Shown here: piece by piece, positions 22,070 to 34,745 of the stretch
Position numbering within the stretch: the first letter of the stretch is position 1
Layout: every line of letters starts with the position of its first letter
Assembly: GCA_963576475.1 (NCBI GenBank)
Contig: OY754980.1
Location: 22,923,434 to 22,987,433 of the forward strand
From: Molanna angustata
Lineage: Eukaryota > Arthropoda > Insecta > Trichoptera > Molannidae
Reading direction: 5' to 3'
DNA: 64,000 bases
The notes under the pieces: model-generated
What the model saw: only the letters and a program-made list of their open reading frames with translations
Told to the model about the DNA's origin: nothing
Database searches by the model: none
Program-made: the position numbers and the translations under genes

Positions 22070-23330
22070 TACATACATACATACCATCACGCCATATCCT
22101 TCACGAGGTAGGCAGAGAGATCCGAATGTCATATTTTTCTATCTTGACCCGCATTCATCCCCTCATAAGGCTTCATGAATCATCTCATACATCCTTTTCT
22201 TGGACGCCCCCAACCTCTTATTCCATTCCTGTCAGCTTTGTATATTTTCTTCATCAGGCGTTCTCTATTCATTCTTCCAAAGTGCCCTAACTATCTCAAT
22301 ATGTTAATTTTAATTCTATTTATTACTTACATATTACTTCATCTTACATTCTTTCTTTGTGTCCTCATTTCTTACCCTGTCATACATCGTTCTATTACAA
22401 AATTTTCTTAGCGATCTCATTTCAATTGCATTTATTCTGCTTTCGTGCGACTTCTGCCATGTCCAGGTTTTGGTTGCATATGTCAAGGTTGGCACTACGA
22501 TTGCGTTATGAATGACAACTTTGGCATCTTTTGATATGTTAGTCATTTATAACTGGTCTAAGTGCTCCGTTCACTCTGTTTCCTGCCATAACTCGTCTTT
22601 CGATATCCTTAACAGGAATCCATTCTATTGGAACATGCTTCCCAGATAGATATACTTGTCAATTTCCTCGAGCCATTCGTTCTCTACTTTTATTTGACAC
22701 GCTGTTTTGCTTTCATTATTTTCAAAGACCGTTGCCTTTGATTTGCTGGCATTCATCCTTAGTTCGTTCTGTATGCATCCTTCATATAATAATAATAATA
22801 ATAATAAACACTTCCTTGCACCATGCGCAAGTGGCGAGTTTATTGCCGTATGGCAATTTCTTCCAACTAACCAGTGTTTCCAGCCCAGAGAAGCAATATT
22901 TGCGTGAGAAATGAATTTAAATATATTTCTCCTCTACTGGGAATCGAACCCAGGACGCCCGCACAGAAACCGAACGGCTTACCAACAGTGCCACGGCGGT
23001 CGGCATATACCATACTTACAAGATACTGTAACTCTTTCATATTCTCTGCTAACAGTACCTTATCGTCTGCATACATCAAATCATGTTTCACATCCCTGCT
23101 TTCATCCCTAAGGGCTCTTATGCAGAAATCAATGTACAGGTTGAAGAGTCACTTTTTCATATTGGTTTCTTACACTCTCATCTTACAGCCTTTCTACATT
23201 GGTTCACTTTGGTGGGTTTTAGTGTGCCAACTGGTGGACAGATCAATTCTTGATATCACCAAGTAGTGGTCTGTCTCCAGCTACGCACCTCTGTTCACTC
23301 AAGTGTCCACTGTCGCTTTCCTTAGTGCTG
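22070..23330 (-). mobile_element. LINE family A copy A3 (RT with YADD), split by a SINE
   Basis: Tail (ACATACATAC) at 22073, then the complement of the A2 C-terminal region through 22784, with frameshifts and stops. After the SINE at 22785-23004 it resumes with LMYADDKVLLAENM at about 23020-23085 (YADD codons at 23062-23073, the RT catalytic box). A decayed N-terminal part follows to about 23330. About 80% similar to A2 by eye; non-functional. Confidence 0.82.
22785..23004 (-). mobile_element. SINE A copy 1, inserted in LINE A3
   Basis: tRNA-like head at the right (complement of GGTTCGATTCCCAGTAG and of GCCGTGGCACTGTTGGTAAG), body with GCCATATGGC-like TTGCCGTATGGCAA, and an (AAT)n tail at the left. 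The same element occurs at 30690-30868. Confidence 0.85.
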
Positions 23331-23349
23331 GGTCAAATTAACTATCGAC

Positions 23350-23463
23350 CTAATTATGATAAATATGAACACATATTACATATATTCTACAAAAAATTTA
23401 TACATATTATATTCTACAAAATTTTTTTTGTAGAATATAATATGTGTTCATATTTATCATAAT
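23350..23463. repeat. Perfect-stem hairpin
   Basis: AATTATGATAAATATGAACA at the left and its complement at the right, with a duplicated TATTCTACAAAA/TTTTGTAGAATA inner stem. Confidence 0.75.
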
Positions 23464-25753
23464 TATTATGGAATTTTACAGTTTGGAAGCCGCATCAATC
23501 GACAGATTGAAAACTGCTGAACTATCAACCTATAAATATATGAAAAAAAAAATGGTTATCAAAAACATAAATAAATATATGGTTTGCCTAGATATGGTTT
23601 ATGCCTAGATATGGTTTCCCTCTTATTAAATACTATAAGGTCAATAGTGAAACTAATATTTTTATTTTGATTAATATATCTAAATTATATTATTTTCATG
23701 TATATTCAGTAAAACCCTGCTTAGTTCAATTTCCTAAGTTCTTATAAATTGTATTTTTTAATATTTTTGAAAATATATTATTTCTCTTCTTTATTTTTTT
23801 TTCTATGTTCCGTAATTACTATTAAAAGTAAGGGGTTTTACAGTATTAACTTAAATAAGTATATAATATTTAAATGTGTCAATAATGGTGATCATGATTA
23901 CCCATGAGATAATTATTCAACACCGTATTTTTATGTGCAGGGTTGAATTTAAACTTATTTAAATTAAAGTAATTTTAGGCATTCGCTGTGAAAGTCACAG
24001 CTGGAATATTTAATGCGTTCTAAGTCGACATTCACAGTTTGATAATTTGGTTTCTTTGCTGTGATAAATGACCGCTTGAAAATTTACAATGATAGCTTGA
24101 AAAATTAACATATACACTGTGAAAATATAATTTAAGATGTTCACTGTGAAAGTCACAGCTTCACATAGACAATAATTTCAATGGTTTTGACAAGTGATAC
24201 ATGACGTATGTAATTTTTTGGGATCATTAGTAGCGTAAGATTAAGGATGATGTATTTATAGAAACACCAAGATAAGAAAAAGATGTATTTGATTTTTGGG
24301 GGAAGTTTAATGTTGTTATTTCAAAAGTAAGCATTAGAATATTTACATGATGCGTAAGTAAGAAGTTATTTATTGGAAGAAAATACAGTATTTAGCTATA
24401 AGACACCTGCATCTTTAATAACGAAATAAATCTTTTAAAAAATTCCTAAAGCAAAATGCAATCATGGGACGCAAAATATATATACAATAGCTTTGTTCTG
24501 AAATAAATAATATATCTTTGTCATGCTTCCAATATTATTAGTATGATAAATCTGGTTTCGTTTCGATTGATAATATTGTCTTTCTGTTGATTAAGATGGT
24601 ATTGTATTTTTATTTGTGTTTTACTGAAGATATTCTTCTGTCTTTCACTATACTCTATTGTAGATTTTTTTAATGTCTGTTCAATTTAGTCTAAATAAAC
24701 ATGAAAAATGTCATAAAAACCTGTATTGTTTGGCTCTGGGAGTGGATCAGAAATTTTATTACCAAATCCGTAATGTAAAATTATGTAAACCTCTTAAGCC
24801 CAAAATTTTCAATAGTATGTTTCTAATCTTTTTATAATCATGATCTATCAAAACATACAATATTTTACATGTGGTTTTATATATTCCATGGGGTATAGTA
24901 GGATGTAAAATTGTATTATGCTTGCGTTTTATAAAAATTGGAAAAAAAGGATTTTACAATGATACTAACAAGTAGATTACTGCTGCCCGACTATGAAACC
25001 CTGTTCTAGGGCTAGCAGTTTACAATTTTACAGTGACAATATACTTATGAACTGGGTTATGATAGTTTCAGCTTTAAATTAGGTAGGCACACAATCAAAA
25101 TACTTTGTACTAATAACTAATAAACTACCACAGACACAATAATAAAATAGATCGATCAAGTCAAAATGAATGTCATAACGTCTGTCAACAAATCAATTCC
25201 CGATGCGATTTGACATTTCAAAACTATAGAGAAGAGTATATCTATCAACATCATCAGGTGCGTTGATGTATTTGACATGACTTGCATGCGTCCCAGATCA
25301 AATATGTTTTTAAAGATACTTGAGTATTTTGGGCTTTTCTGGTATTAGATATTTAAGATTTGGATTTAAGGATTGAGAAGTGTGCAGATTTGATTCCATT
25401 TTCATGTACTTTTGTGCCAATATGATATTTTTGAAGAAGATATTTTCAACATTTGTGAACTTTTTTATGGATCTATCTATTTACAACATGGGTATCAATT
25501 TTATATATTGTCAATTTGTACTTTTTTTTATATATTCTGACTGCATTAAGTTAAGAAAATTCCATTTTCACTTATAAAGATGATAACTCTCCTCATATTT
25601 CAATAATTTCTCCAGGCTTTATCTATATCTGGTAAAACGAAAGTAAAACTTCAAATTATGTTTGTTAAATTAATTGAGAAATGTTTTGAATTTATTAAGG
25701 GAACAAATTTGATGAATACAAAATACACTGGTCCAATAAAGTAGATGGTAATT
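23464..25753. other. A+T-rich DNA, nothing recognised
   Basis: Only a pair of direct repeats, TTCACTGTGAAAGTCACAGC-like, at about 23985 and 24150. No exon or element identified. Confidence 0.45.
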
Positions 25754-25968
25754 GGTTATAAAACCGACTAGTCTTCCCTTCATCAGATATTAATTTGGTT
25801 ATAAAACTGAATATTCGTCCCTTCATCAGATATTATTTTGGTTATAAAACTGACTATTCGTCCCTTCATCAGATATTATTTCGATTATAAAACTGACTAG
25901 TCGTCTCTTTATCAGATATTATTTTGGTTATAAAACTGACTAGTCGTACCTTCATCAGATATTGATTT
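25754..25968 (+). repeat. Tandem array, five 43-bp units
   Basis: Unit GGTTATAAAACTGACTAGTC followed by GTCCCTTCATCAGATATTAT and TTT. Five adjacent copies differ by a few substitutions, none by length. Confidence 0.9.
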
Positions 25969-27224
25969 GATATTTTAGTGATAGCAATGAGCCTTAGAGA
26001 TAAACGCTTTAGCATTTTAAATCACTAAATTATTAGAGTCATTATATTAAAAATATTAATAACATAAAAATTAGACAAAAAATAGGACAGTAAATATGTT
26101 GTCTTGGCACATTTTTTTAAATTAAGATTTATTTTCATTGAGTTGGTTCTTATTCTTTTGATATTAAATAATTCTTATAGATATAATACACCTGGCCTTC
26201 CTTCAAACATCTAACTTTTATGTAATCTGCGGTATAAGAATAATTGGTATATGTTGGTACTTCTTGACAGCTTTACAAAGAATACACCCAAATTCTGATG
26301 GGCCTCTTTGATATTTTGATTCTTTGAAATTCTGATAGGCCTCTTTGACTTTTGTGTTTACAACAATCGTACATGTTTTTTTAAATCAATTACTTGTTAC
26401 AATAATATCAAAGGTGGCCTACATAAGTATCATAATTTTTAACCACATTCCTGTTAATTATTAATAATTCAGAGATTTTTTTTATTTCAGAATATTTTTT
26501 ACATTGAATGTTTTTAATTTTTTTCACCAATTATCTAACTTACTTAAAATAAATTTTCAGTTTATATCTGTATTCTTGAACTGATTAGTTAAAAGTAGTT
26601 TTATATAGAAATAACATTGTGACTTCCACTAGTGCAATACATTAAAAAAAATGTTAGTGTCAAAATTTCTTGAAATCGTCAATATATTTTTTATCTGTAA
26701 TAATCAATCTAATTAGGAACCAACTCATTAAATATTATATATGCACATCCAATATTAGAATTTTCTTGTAATAACACATTTTGATCTGCAATTTACAAAT
26801 TGTAGACTCCATATTGCTTCTTAAATATTAATGTTTTTCTAGAAATTGAAACCTATTGGAGTAGTAAGTACAAAATTATCTATAATATTGATTGATCCTG
26901 CCACTATTTGGCGTCATTGTTGTCCAGCTCTTTGTCGCATTTGTAAAATAGACCCTAAGTGCCTTTTCAGTGAAGCCTGAAAATCATATTCTTGTTTTGT
27001 TGATTGAGTGTCTCAAATTTTAGTACATCAAATAATTTGATTTTATAATGAAATTATTTATATAGTATATTGGGTCCTAAATTGATATATTCACAATAAT
27101 GATAAACATTGTCTTCAAAAAAAGAGATTTGTGAATTGTTATAAAAAGTAAAATAAAACATTGATAGTTTTATGACCGAATATTTTTGCTGATAAGTCTC
27201 AGCATCTTCAGGTTTGAAAAGAAA
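25969..27224. other. A+T-rich DNA, nothing recognised
   Basis: No coding signal, SINE head or inverted repeat found. Confidence 0.45.
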
Positions 27225-27295
27225 CTATGTGGTAAGTCATTGAGATCGTTGTTGGTGTCATGGGTTTGATTCCCAGCAGAATATAAATTTATTAA
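27225..27295 (+). mobile_element. Decayed tRNA-derived SINE head
   Basis: TATGTGGTAAGTCATTGAGA with GGGTTTGATTCCCAGCAG (box B-like). Too degenerate for a tRNA gene. Confidence 0.45.
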
Positions 27296-28984
27296 AAAAT
27301 ATCTCATACAAGTGGTCACTTGGAAAATATAGCCATTTAACAATTTACTTGGAACTTCCACGGGATGCGAGGAAGTGTATACTATACAATAAAACCAAAT
27401 TTATAATAATGAAACCTAAATTACTCAGAAAATTCCAGATTTATATTTCATTAACATTTAAATTAATCTTTTTTGAATGTAAAAATATATTTTAGTTGTT
27501 TCATAGAGTAATTAATTGCCAGTGTATCTTAATATTATATAGCAAATTGAAATCTTAATACACAAAATGGTTAAAGTAATAGCAGAGAGAAAATTATATT
27601 ATATTTTGTTGAAAGGATAAGTCATTTAAAATTTAATAAGTACCTACCTAGAACAATGATTCATAAGTCAATTTTGTATGTTCAATTAAAATACCTATTG
27701 ATTAACTTGTATATACATATTATAAAATTAATGTAATAACTAATTCATTTATTAAAATTATGCAGGCATATATAGGCAGTTTGTCAATAATCATCATTAT
27801 TTACTGTCCAATTCTCCTAATAATAAATTTCATAGCATTTATAAGAACGCATTTTATTCTTAAATATACCTTTATTAGAGTTACCTATTACGCTTTTGAT
27901 GGAATAGTGATTGAATCTAGTCTTCTTATTTTTTTGTAATTCTAGTCTCTTGAATAGTTTGTAATGAATATTTATTTGATAGTTGTTTTCACACTTTTAT
28001 ATTATTTAATTCGGGTGGTATTTTTTTTTCTTGACATTTTTTTAATTTTTAATAAAAATATTTTTAATCAACACTTTTCTATCATATTAGTATCATTGAA
28101 AACATTATTTTTTTTATTAAAATAATCAATTATTTCTGGTGATATTACAATCGATATTGCACACCATATTTTCAAGAAACATTATTGATTTTTAGGTACT
28201 ATGAGTTCATGATGAGAATTTTCTTATGCAAATAATGTTTTTTACCTCTGTACGAATACTCTCAGTTGTATTATTTTGATACATTGATTTGTAAAAAAAT
28301 TTTTACTCAAAATAGAATTAAAACTGTGATTTTTAAAATAAGATATCTGTCTGTCTTTCTATATTATTACTAACATAAATATACCAAATAATTCTTGAGC
28401 TCATCATCTTTTTTATCAGTATTACCCGAAAAATATTACATTATTATAAGTATAAATTTTCTAATAATTTCTGTAGTAATTGAAACTAAAACCTAAGAAT
28501 CTTTCCTGACTTTCGACTCAAGGTGCACTTATATGAAAGAAAAACACAAAAAAATTTACATATGTTGTCAAGCGTTTTACTTTCAAATTTTTACATCTTG
28601 ACTCCATAAGTCTGGTCATTTCTGCTTTGGGTGAAAAAATATATTCAGTCACATTCTTTATGGTCAGTGTCAAATTTTCTATTCTAGAAAAGACAAAATT
28701 AGTATAAAAAAAATATTGTAATCAGAGAATATGTCTCTTCTTCTAGTAAATTCAAATCTACATACCTATGTGATTATATATTATATACATTTCGCTATGC
28801 CCTATTTACAATTTCAGATCTGCAAAAATTATAATTTTACAGGAGAGCAAAATGAAGAAAAAAATACGTGTCTTTGTTGAAATGGCATTTAAGAATTTTA
28901 TGAAAATTAGCTCGGTTTTGAGATATTGCATATCCGCTGTTGTTAACTGGACTTTCATCAAACTGCAATTTCGGATGTATCAGA
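27296..28984. other. A+T-rich DNA, nothing recognised
   Basis: Very A+T-rich with short homopolymers. No credible feature. Confidence 0.45.
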
Positions 28985-29154
28985 TCTGCCCCCCTAGACA
29001 ACATGTCATTAAAGCTAAGCGTTATATCGCTAAGCGATAGAAATGTATAAAATTGGTGGCTGTCACGTGATGTCATAGCCACCAATTCCATACATTTACT
29101 ATCGCTTAGCGATATAACGCTTAGCTTAAATGGCATGTTGTCTAGGGGGGCAGA
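28985..29154. mobile_element. 170-bp palindromic MITE with G/C-run ends
   Basis: Ends TCTGCCCCCCTAGACAACAT / complement. Arms include GCTAAGCGTTATATCGCTAA, and the centre is CACGTGATGTCATAGCC-like with GGTGGCT/AGCCACC pairing. Near-perfect arms. Confidence 0.8.
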
Positions 29155-30689
29155 CATCTTTTTGTCTTTATTCCATGTTGAAATGGAGGATCTGCTACTT
29201 ACAGCGTTTTGAAGCATTATTCTTCCAAAAAACATTGTCGGATATGGTAATTAAAGAGATAATAAATTGGCTATTGTTTAAATTATTTTTACTTTTAAAT
29301 TCATTTAGTTAATTGAATGATTTATAAATAAATCCATTTTAAATATTCCATTGAAGTTTCGAATAATATTGTTATCTATAACAGTCAACATTGCTATTGG
29401 GAAAGTTGATTCACTATACCATAACTCATAAAAGGATATGATATGTTTTGACATAAAATTATTATAACGAATACCTGTAGGCTATGGCGCAATCCCTATA
29501 ACATTGATGGAAGTGGTAGATATGCACACAGAACAAGGGTTATTTCACGTCTAACAATCTCAGATTTTAATCTACATCATTACTGTATGGACTCTTTAGT
29601 ACAGATTCGATGTTGTTATTTTGTAAAGTAGACGAAATATTATGAAATTGTAAGTTTTTATTTTTACAATATCTAGATAATATATGTACTAATAATTAAT
29701 TTTATGCAATAAAAGCATTTACGCCAAAATGTCATTTCATTTCATTTCAAAATGTCATCTGACATTTTTACTAGGGCATGGCGATATACATATATTATGA
29801 TTCATTTTAGGTATCTCTTTTTCTAGTAAATTTAAAAATAAATATGATCATTCATTACACAAGACTTCAAGTAAACTTAAATTTACACATATGATCATTC
29901 TAGCATTGTTTTTTTTTATATCATCAAATTGATTGCAATAATTTCAATTCATAGATCATATGATTGAATTAATGAGATTCCATTTTTGCTGTTTAGTCGG
30001 TAAATTCAATTTGAGGTGATGTACCTGTACATGCTTTATTAGAAATGTAGTACCTTCATATGTAGTTCAAATACTAAATAAGTTTTTTGAATCTTTGTGG
30101 TTGATTGCAGAATAGAAGTTACTATCACATCTTAGTAAACTTTTCTTATTGTGATAAAATTTATCTGTAGATAAGAATATTGTTTTGTTTAGAAAGTTTT
30201 TTGAAACTTGTAGAGATTTTTTTAGTATATTGTGAGTAGGCGATACAATTTTGTTAGTAGATGAAGCACTATTGTTGCATTTAATACAGAAACATTGTCA
30301 GATTTTGTTCCTTTTTAGGAATTTGTATAATTATTGTATTGAATAACGATCCCTCTGTGATAAAATATAAATCATTGAATGTTGAATTGTCTTGTTTCAT
30401 TATTTTAAAAAATCCCATCTTATATTGATGTTTGGAAATGCTTTCTAAAACTCATCATTGTGTCTATGGCCAGTTGTTTGACTTATGTGCTGGCATCCCA
30501 AGATTGATGCCTATGATTAATAATAATAATTAATACCATTTTACGTTAGCATTTTTGTTGGGTTATTATGTTTTTTCATGTACCTATGTTCAAGCATCGA
30601 AAATAAACTGATTCGATTGATTCTTTTGTATCTAGGTCTTTCTTCCTCTAAAAAAACTGTTAATCTTTCATAAAACTATAGAATATGGC
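29155..30689. other. A+T-rich DNA, nothing recognised
   Basis: No exon, SINE or inverted repeat seen. Confidence 0.45.
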
Positions 30690-30868
30690 ATAATAATAAT
30701 AAGTGGTGAGTTTATTGCCATATGGCAATTTCTTCCAACTCTACCAGTGTTTCCAGCCCAGAAAAGCAATATTAGTGTGAGAAATGAATTTAAATAAATT
30801 TCTCCTCTGCTGGGGGTCAAACTCAGGACGCCCGCACAGAAACCAAACGGCTTACCAACTGTGCCACT
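30690..30868 (-). mobile_element. SINE A copy 2
   Basis: Same body and head as 22785-23004, (AAT)n tail at left; box B has decayed (GGGGGTCAAACTCAGGAC on this strand). Confidence 0.82.
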
Positions 30869-31429
30869 AAGTAAGTACCTACTCATATATTTTAAACAAA
30901 TTCACATTAAACAGGTACCCTGGAGGAATGAATAGGTGGAGATGCCCATACACATACAATTACTGATGAAGTGTTATTTTATAATTCAGAAAACGTTAAA
31001 TACTGTGATATATATGATTATGAATGTATAATGTAAATATGTTGACTATGCAATGTTTACGGACAAATTATTGATATTGAATGCTAGGCAATGCAGTTTT
31101 TCTAAAGCATAGTTAGATATTTATATTCTGTAAATTGGACATTTTGCTATGGCTAAGTTTCATTTTCTTATTAGACAAATCTGTGGCTGTGTGTACTGAC
31201 CCACTAATTCGATGCACCCGAGTTTAAATCCTATAAATTTATACTAATTTCAATATAAATATTTGTGCTGTTTTCCTTTATTTTCGCTCCTTCCTCAAAA
31301 ATATTCCCGTGATTATATTAAGGAGCAGACAGGAGAATAGAATAATTAGGTAATAATTAAAGTAAAACCAGATTATTCAATTTTATATAAAAAATGTATA
31401 CACTACTAATCAAACTTTTATAACAATTT
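30869..31429. other. A+T-rich DNA, nothing recognised
   Basis: No credible feature. Confidence 0.4.
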
Positions 31430-31560
31430 TTATAAAAATTGAAATTAGTGATGACATTGTTTCACACAATTTGTATGGCAGTATACGCTACACAATATCT
31501 ACCTACGAGGATTCTTAATAGTTCAATACTTAATCTCCAAACATAATAATGATAAATGAA
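31430..31560 (+). repeat. Family R fragment
   Basis: ATTAGTGATGACATTGTTTC, ACAATTTGTATGGCAGTA and CTTAATCTCCAAACATA match 34450-34550. Confidence 0.65.
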
Positions 31561-32079
31561 TTATTTATTTCTCTCAAACACAATAAAAATCACAACAGTG
31601 CATGAAGGTCTCTAAAAAATATCTCAATTTCTATCTCTTCACCCAATTTTGAAAACAGTACACAAATTTACTAATGACCCGTCCCGTGGGTGCACAGATC
31701 GCAAATTTATGTATTTTTGCAAATTTTTGCTTTGTTGGTATATTTACACAAAGCCCTCTCCACGGCGAAAAGCTTCTATATCTGTTTACCTATTTGGGGT
31801 AGGAAAAAATAATTGAACTCCACACTATCCTATTCTGACATACGTGTTTTGTAAATGTCTAGGAAAACACAATCAATATATTAAAAGATTTAATAATTTG
31901 GTACTTATTTTTCAACTATACATACATACTAACTATTTAAAATGTAACTACTATTCACATGAGAGCCAGGAGAATCGCACTTTGAAGTGATGAGCAAATG
32001 CATGAGCAAGACAGGGTGGTATTGGTCTTAGTTTTGATGATATGATGGATACTGGTGGTGATAGTTTATAACAAGGATT

Positions 32080-32344
32080 CAAGGGCGGATCCAGCTTGGC
32101 GCCAGGGGGGGGGTCACATAGTCGTGGTCAAGTCACAAGAAGTTATAATTTAATTTGTATTATATTAAATTAATTAAAGTACCTATTATATTAAATTAAT
32201 TAAATATTGAAAGTCTTAAATAAAATCTATATTTTGATAAAAAAATCATGTTTAACAATTTTAATTAGTGGTCCACCTAGGTCCTGGACCCAGCCCGGGG
32301 GGGGGGTCATGACCCCCATGACCCCCCCCTTGGATTTGCCCTTG
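32080..32344. mobile_element. 265-bp hAT-type MITE with 8-bp target duplication
   Basis: Ends CAAGGGCGGATCCA and TGGATTTGCCCTTG form imperfect inverted repeats. CAAGGATT occurs exactly on both sides (32072-32079 and 32345-32352). An 8-bp duplication with CA-starting ends fits the hAT superfamily. Contains runs of 9-10 G. Confidence 0.82.
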
Positions 32345-32489
32345 CAAGGATTCGTCATACAGGAATTGTTTGGAAGAGGGTTATTGACGCGACCTCTTCT
32401 TAGCTTTACATATATTTTATTTGATTTCGTTGCCGAACAGTCAAACAATCTACAACTAAAAAAATAACGAAGAAAAATATTGTTCTTAC

Positions 32490-33026
32490 AAAAATGTCGA
32501 GGGACGCATGTCCGCGTTCCACGTGCCCAGGTCGGCTCCGAACCATGTCAGGAGTCATCGGTCTGGCCCGCTTCGCACAGCCATAAACGTGACGCCGGTA
32601 GTGCCGAAATGGATCGTCGCAGCACAATTCGGCGAGAGAGCAGCCTTCCTGGATCGTGGCGGATGCTGAGTTTGGAAAGTGCTCCAAACGCTTTTGAGTC
32701 GTGCTAGACCCCGGAGCAACGGCACGCATCTCCTTGAGATTAGCCTCGCCGCCGTTTTGCTTCTGACGCAGCCTCTCAATCGGGATCTGCCGGTGTCTGG
32801 GATCTGAGGATGCTTTCGCCGATAACCTGCCCCCTTCACCAATCGACGAGGGCATTGAAGGCGCATCAGCTCGCTCATGGCCGTGAAAGAAAATATTAAA
32901 AATGACAATTAAAATACTTGTGACAAATAAAATATTGGTGATATTATTGCGACTGTGTTTTATAGTGTTTTCATCTACGAATTTAATCAGACTGTCGATT
33001 TGTTCCGAACATTGTTCTCTTAACAT
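32490..33026 (-). CDS. Possible coding exon in a G+C-rich island (hypothetical)
   Basis: Not recognised. An open frame of over 170 codons runs on the minus strand to a strong donor (ATTTTT|GTAAGA, exon end at 32490). The first half is A+T-rich and encodes a hydrophobic segment (about 20 residues, ILFVTSILIVIF). The second half, 32500-32890, is much richer in G+C and CpG than its surroundings. It encodes a charged stretch with three cysteines in CSLAELCCDD and a later YGC. The start is unclear: the ATG at 33026 overlaps a family R end, and CACAG acceptors lie just inside. It could be a signal-anchor exon of a secreted or membrane protein, or a chance frame in CpG-rich DNA, since a second frame is also open (32555-32908). 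No partner exon found. Confidence 0.33.
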
Positions 33027-33689
33027 ATCGACAATGTTTCAAGGCAGGATACGCGAGAATTGTATGCACGGTTTACTTTTTTCACGGATTTTCCAACTTT
33101 GAAGTAAAAAAACACCAACTTAGAGGCTTCGCAGTACCTATATATGTTCCATATACGGATTTACTCAGAATTCGGAGTAGAACATTTCGTGTGACTGTGT
33201 GTGTGTGTGTCCCTTACAACTTTTGATCCGCTCAATTTACAGAGCCCAAAATTTCAGAATATATAAACAGTTATAGGCCTACAAAACTTTTATACTCAGA
33301 ATTGCGAATTTTTGTTTCAGTCAGGGGTTATCAACTTTTGAAATTTTGGTTTATTTATCCATATACCTATCTCAGAAACCATTAAAGCTAGAACGCTGAA
33401 AATTGGTACAAACATAGACAAATACAAAATCTCAAATCAGTTTTTTCAAAAAAATTCCAGTGTTTCTCAAACTTTTTTTATCAAGAAAAATATTTTTTAT
33501 TATAAATTTATGAGTTTTACTGCCTATATTTCCATTTTTTTAAAAAATATCAAAAAAAGCCGAAACACCCCAACTAGATAATTTAATTTTCTATAAAAAA
33601 TATAAACATTGTATTAACACATCACAATTTTTTTTTAACAATCTAGTTATTTACAATTTTAATTTGTGACGTCCTTAATTCACAATAAT
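33010..33689 (+). repeat. Family R, copy 2 (partial)
   Basis: Begins near TTCTCTTAACATATCGACA and carries the core AACACCAACTTAGAGGCTTC, then CAGAATATATAAACAGTTAT and the AAGCTAGAACGCTGAAAATT block, ending about 33689 against copy 3. Confidence 0.7.
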
Positions 33690-33893
33690 CCAACTCTCGA
33701 TTCGTTCAAGAGAATGAAATTCTATTGAAGGAAGATGCAGTTAAAATCCAAGATGTGTTTATGAAGGAACATTTTGTATGGCGTAGTGGACTTTTTGCAA
33801 GCTAAAACACCAACTTAGAGGCTTCGCAGCATATATGTTCCCATACATGGATTTACTCAGAATTCAGAATAGAATTTTTAGTGTCTGTGTGTG

Positions 33894-33938
<45 letters not shown>

Positions 33939-34745
33939 GTGTGTGTGTGTGAGGGTGTGTGTGTGTGTGTGTGTCTGTCCCCGTCCCCTTATAACTTTTG
34001 TTCCGCTGGATTCACAAAGCCTAAAATTTCAGAATATATAAATAGTTATAGACCTACAAAACTTTTATACTCAGAATTGTGAATTTTTGTTTCAGTGTTT
34101 TTGTTTCAGTTTTGTTTCATATTTTGGTTATCAACTTTTGAATTTTTGGTTTATTTTTCCATATATCTTAGAAACCATAAAAGCTAGAACGCTGAAAATT
34201 GGTATAAACATAGACAAATACAATAACTCAAATTTAACTTTTCTTAAAAATTCCAGGGATTCTCAAACATTTTTTATTAAGAAAAATATTTTTTTATTAT
34301 AAATTTATTAGTTTAACTGCCTATATTTCCAAATATTTTCAAAATATCTAAAAAGTCGAAACACCACAACTAGATAATTTAATTTTCTATAAAAATATTA
34401 ATGTTGTAGAAGTACATCTCAATTTTTTTTTAACAATTTTTTAAAATTGAATTTAGTGACGACATCGCTTTATACAATTTGTATGGCAGTCGCCTATACA
34501 CAATATGTAAGAAGACTTAATAGTTTGATACTTAATCTCCAAACATAAATACAGAGCCATCATGCTGTTTTCATATTCCGGGTAGGAAAAGAGGACTGAC
34601 CTCCATACTGTCCTATCTTGACATACATACCAACATGTGTTAAAATTTTCAATAATTTGGATTTATGGGTATAGTTTGATTATTTATTATTCTACAACTA
34701 TACACACTATCGCTATCGATAGTTAGATCTCATGTGTTACATGCA
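33690..34745 (+). mobile_element. Family R, copy 3 (near full length)
   Basis: About 1.05 kb between AATCCAACTCTCGAT and ATCGATAGTTAGATCT, which form imperfect inverted ends (consensus TCCAACTGTCGAT). Core as in the other copies. Contains a GTGC/GT microsatellite. No coding frame: a non-autonomous DNA element is the best guess. Confidence 0.65.
33888..33974. repeat. Microsatellite (GTGC)n and (GT)n
   Basis: About 11 GTGC/GCGT units followed by GT repeats, inside family R copy 3. It creates Cys/Val/Arg-rich pseudo-frames that are not genes. Confidence 0.95.

Noticed and set aside
28837..29235. 132-codon minus-strand frame
   Set aside because: It runs through a palindromic MITE, has no motif, and both strands are open only because of the inverted arms.
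32555..32908. 117-codon minus-strand frame inside the G+C-rich island
   Set aside because: It is out of phase with the better frame that reaches the GTAAGA donor, and its Arg/Pro-rich content looks like the shadow frame.
33835..34082. Cys/Val/Arg-rich frames
   Set aside because: Produced by the GTGC/GT microsatellite.
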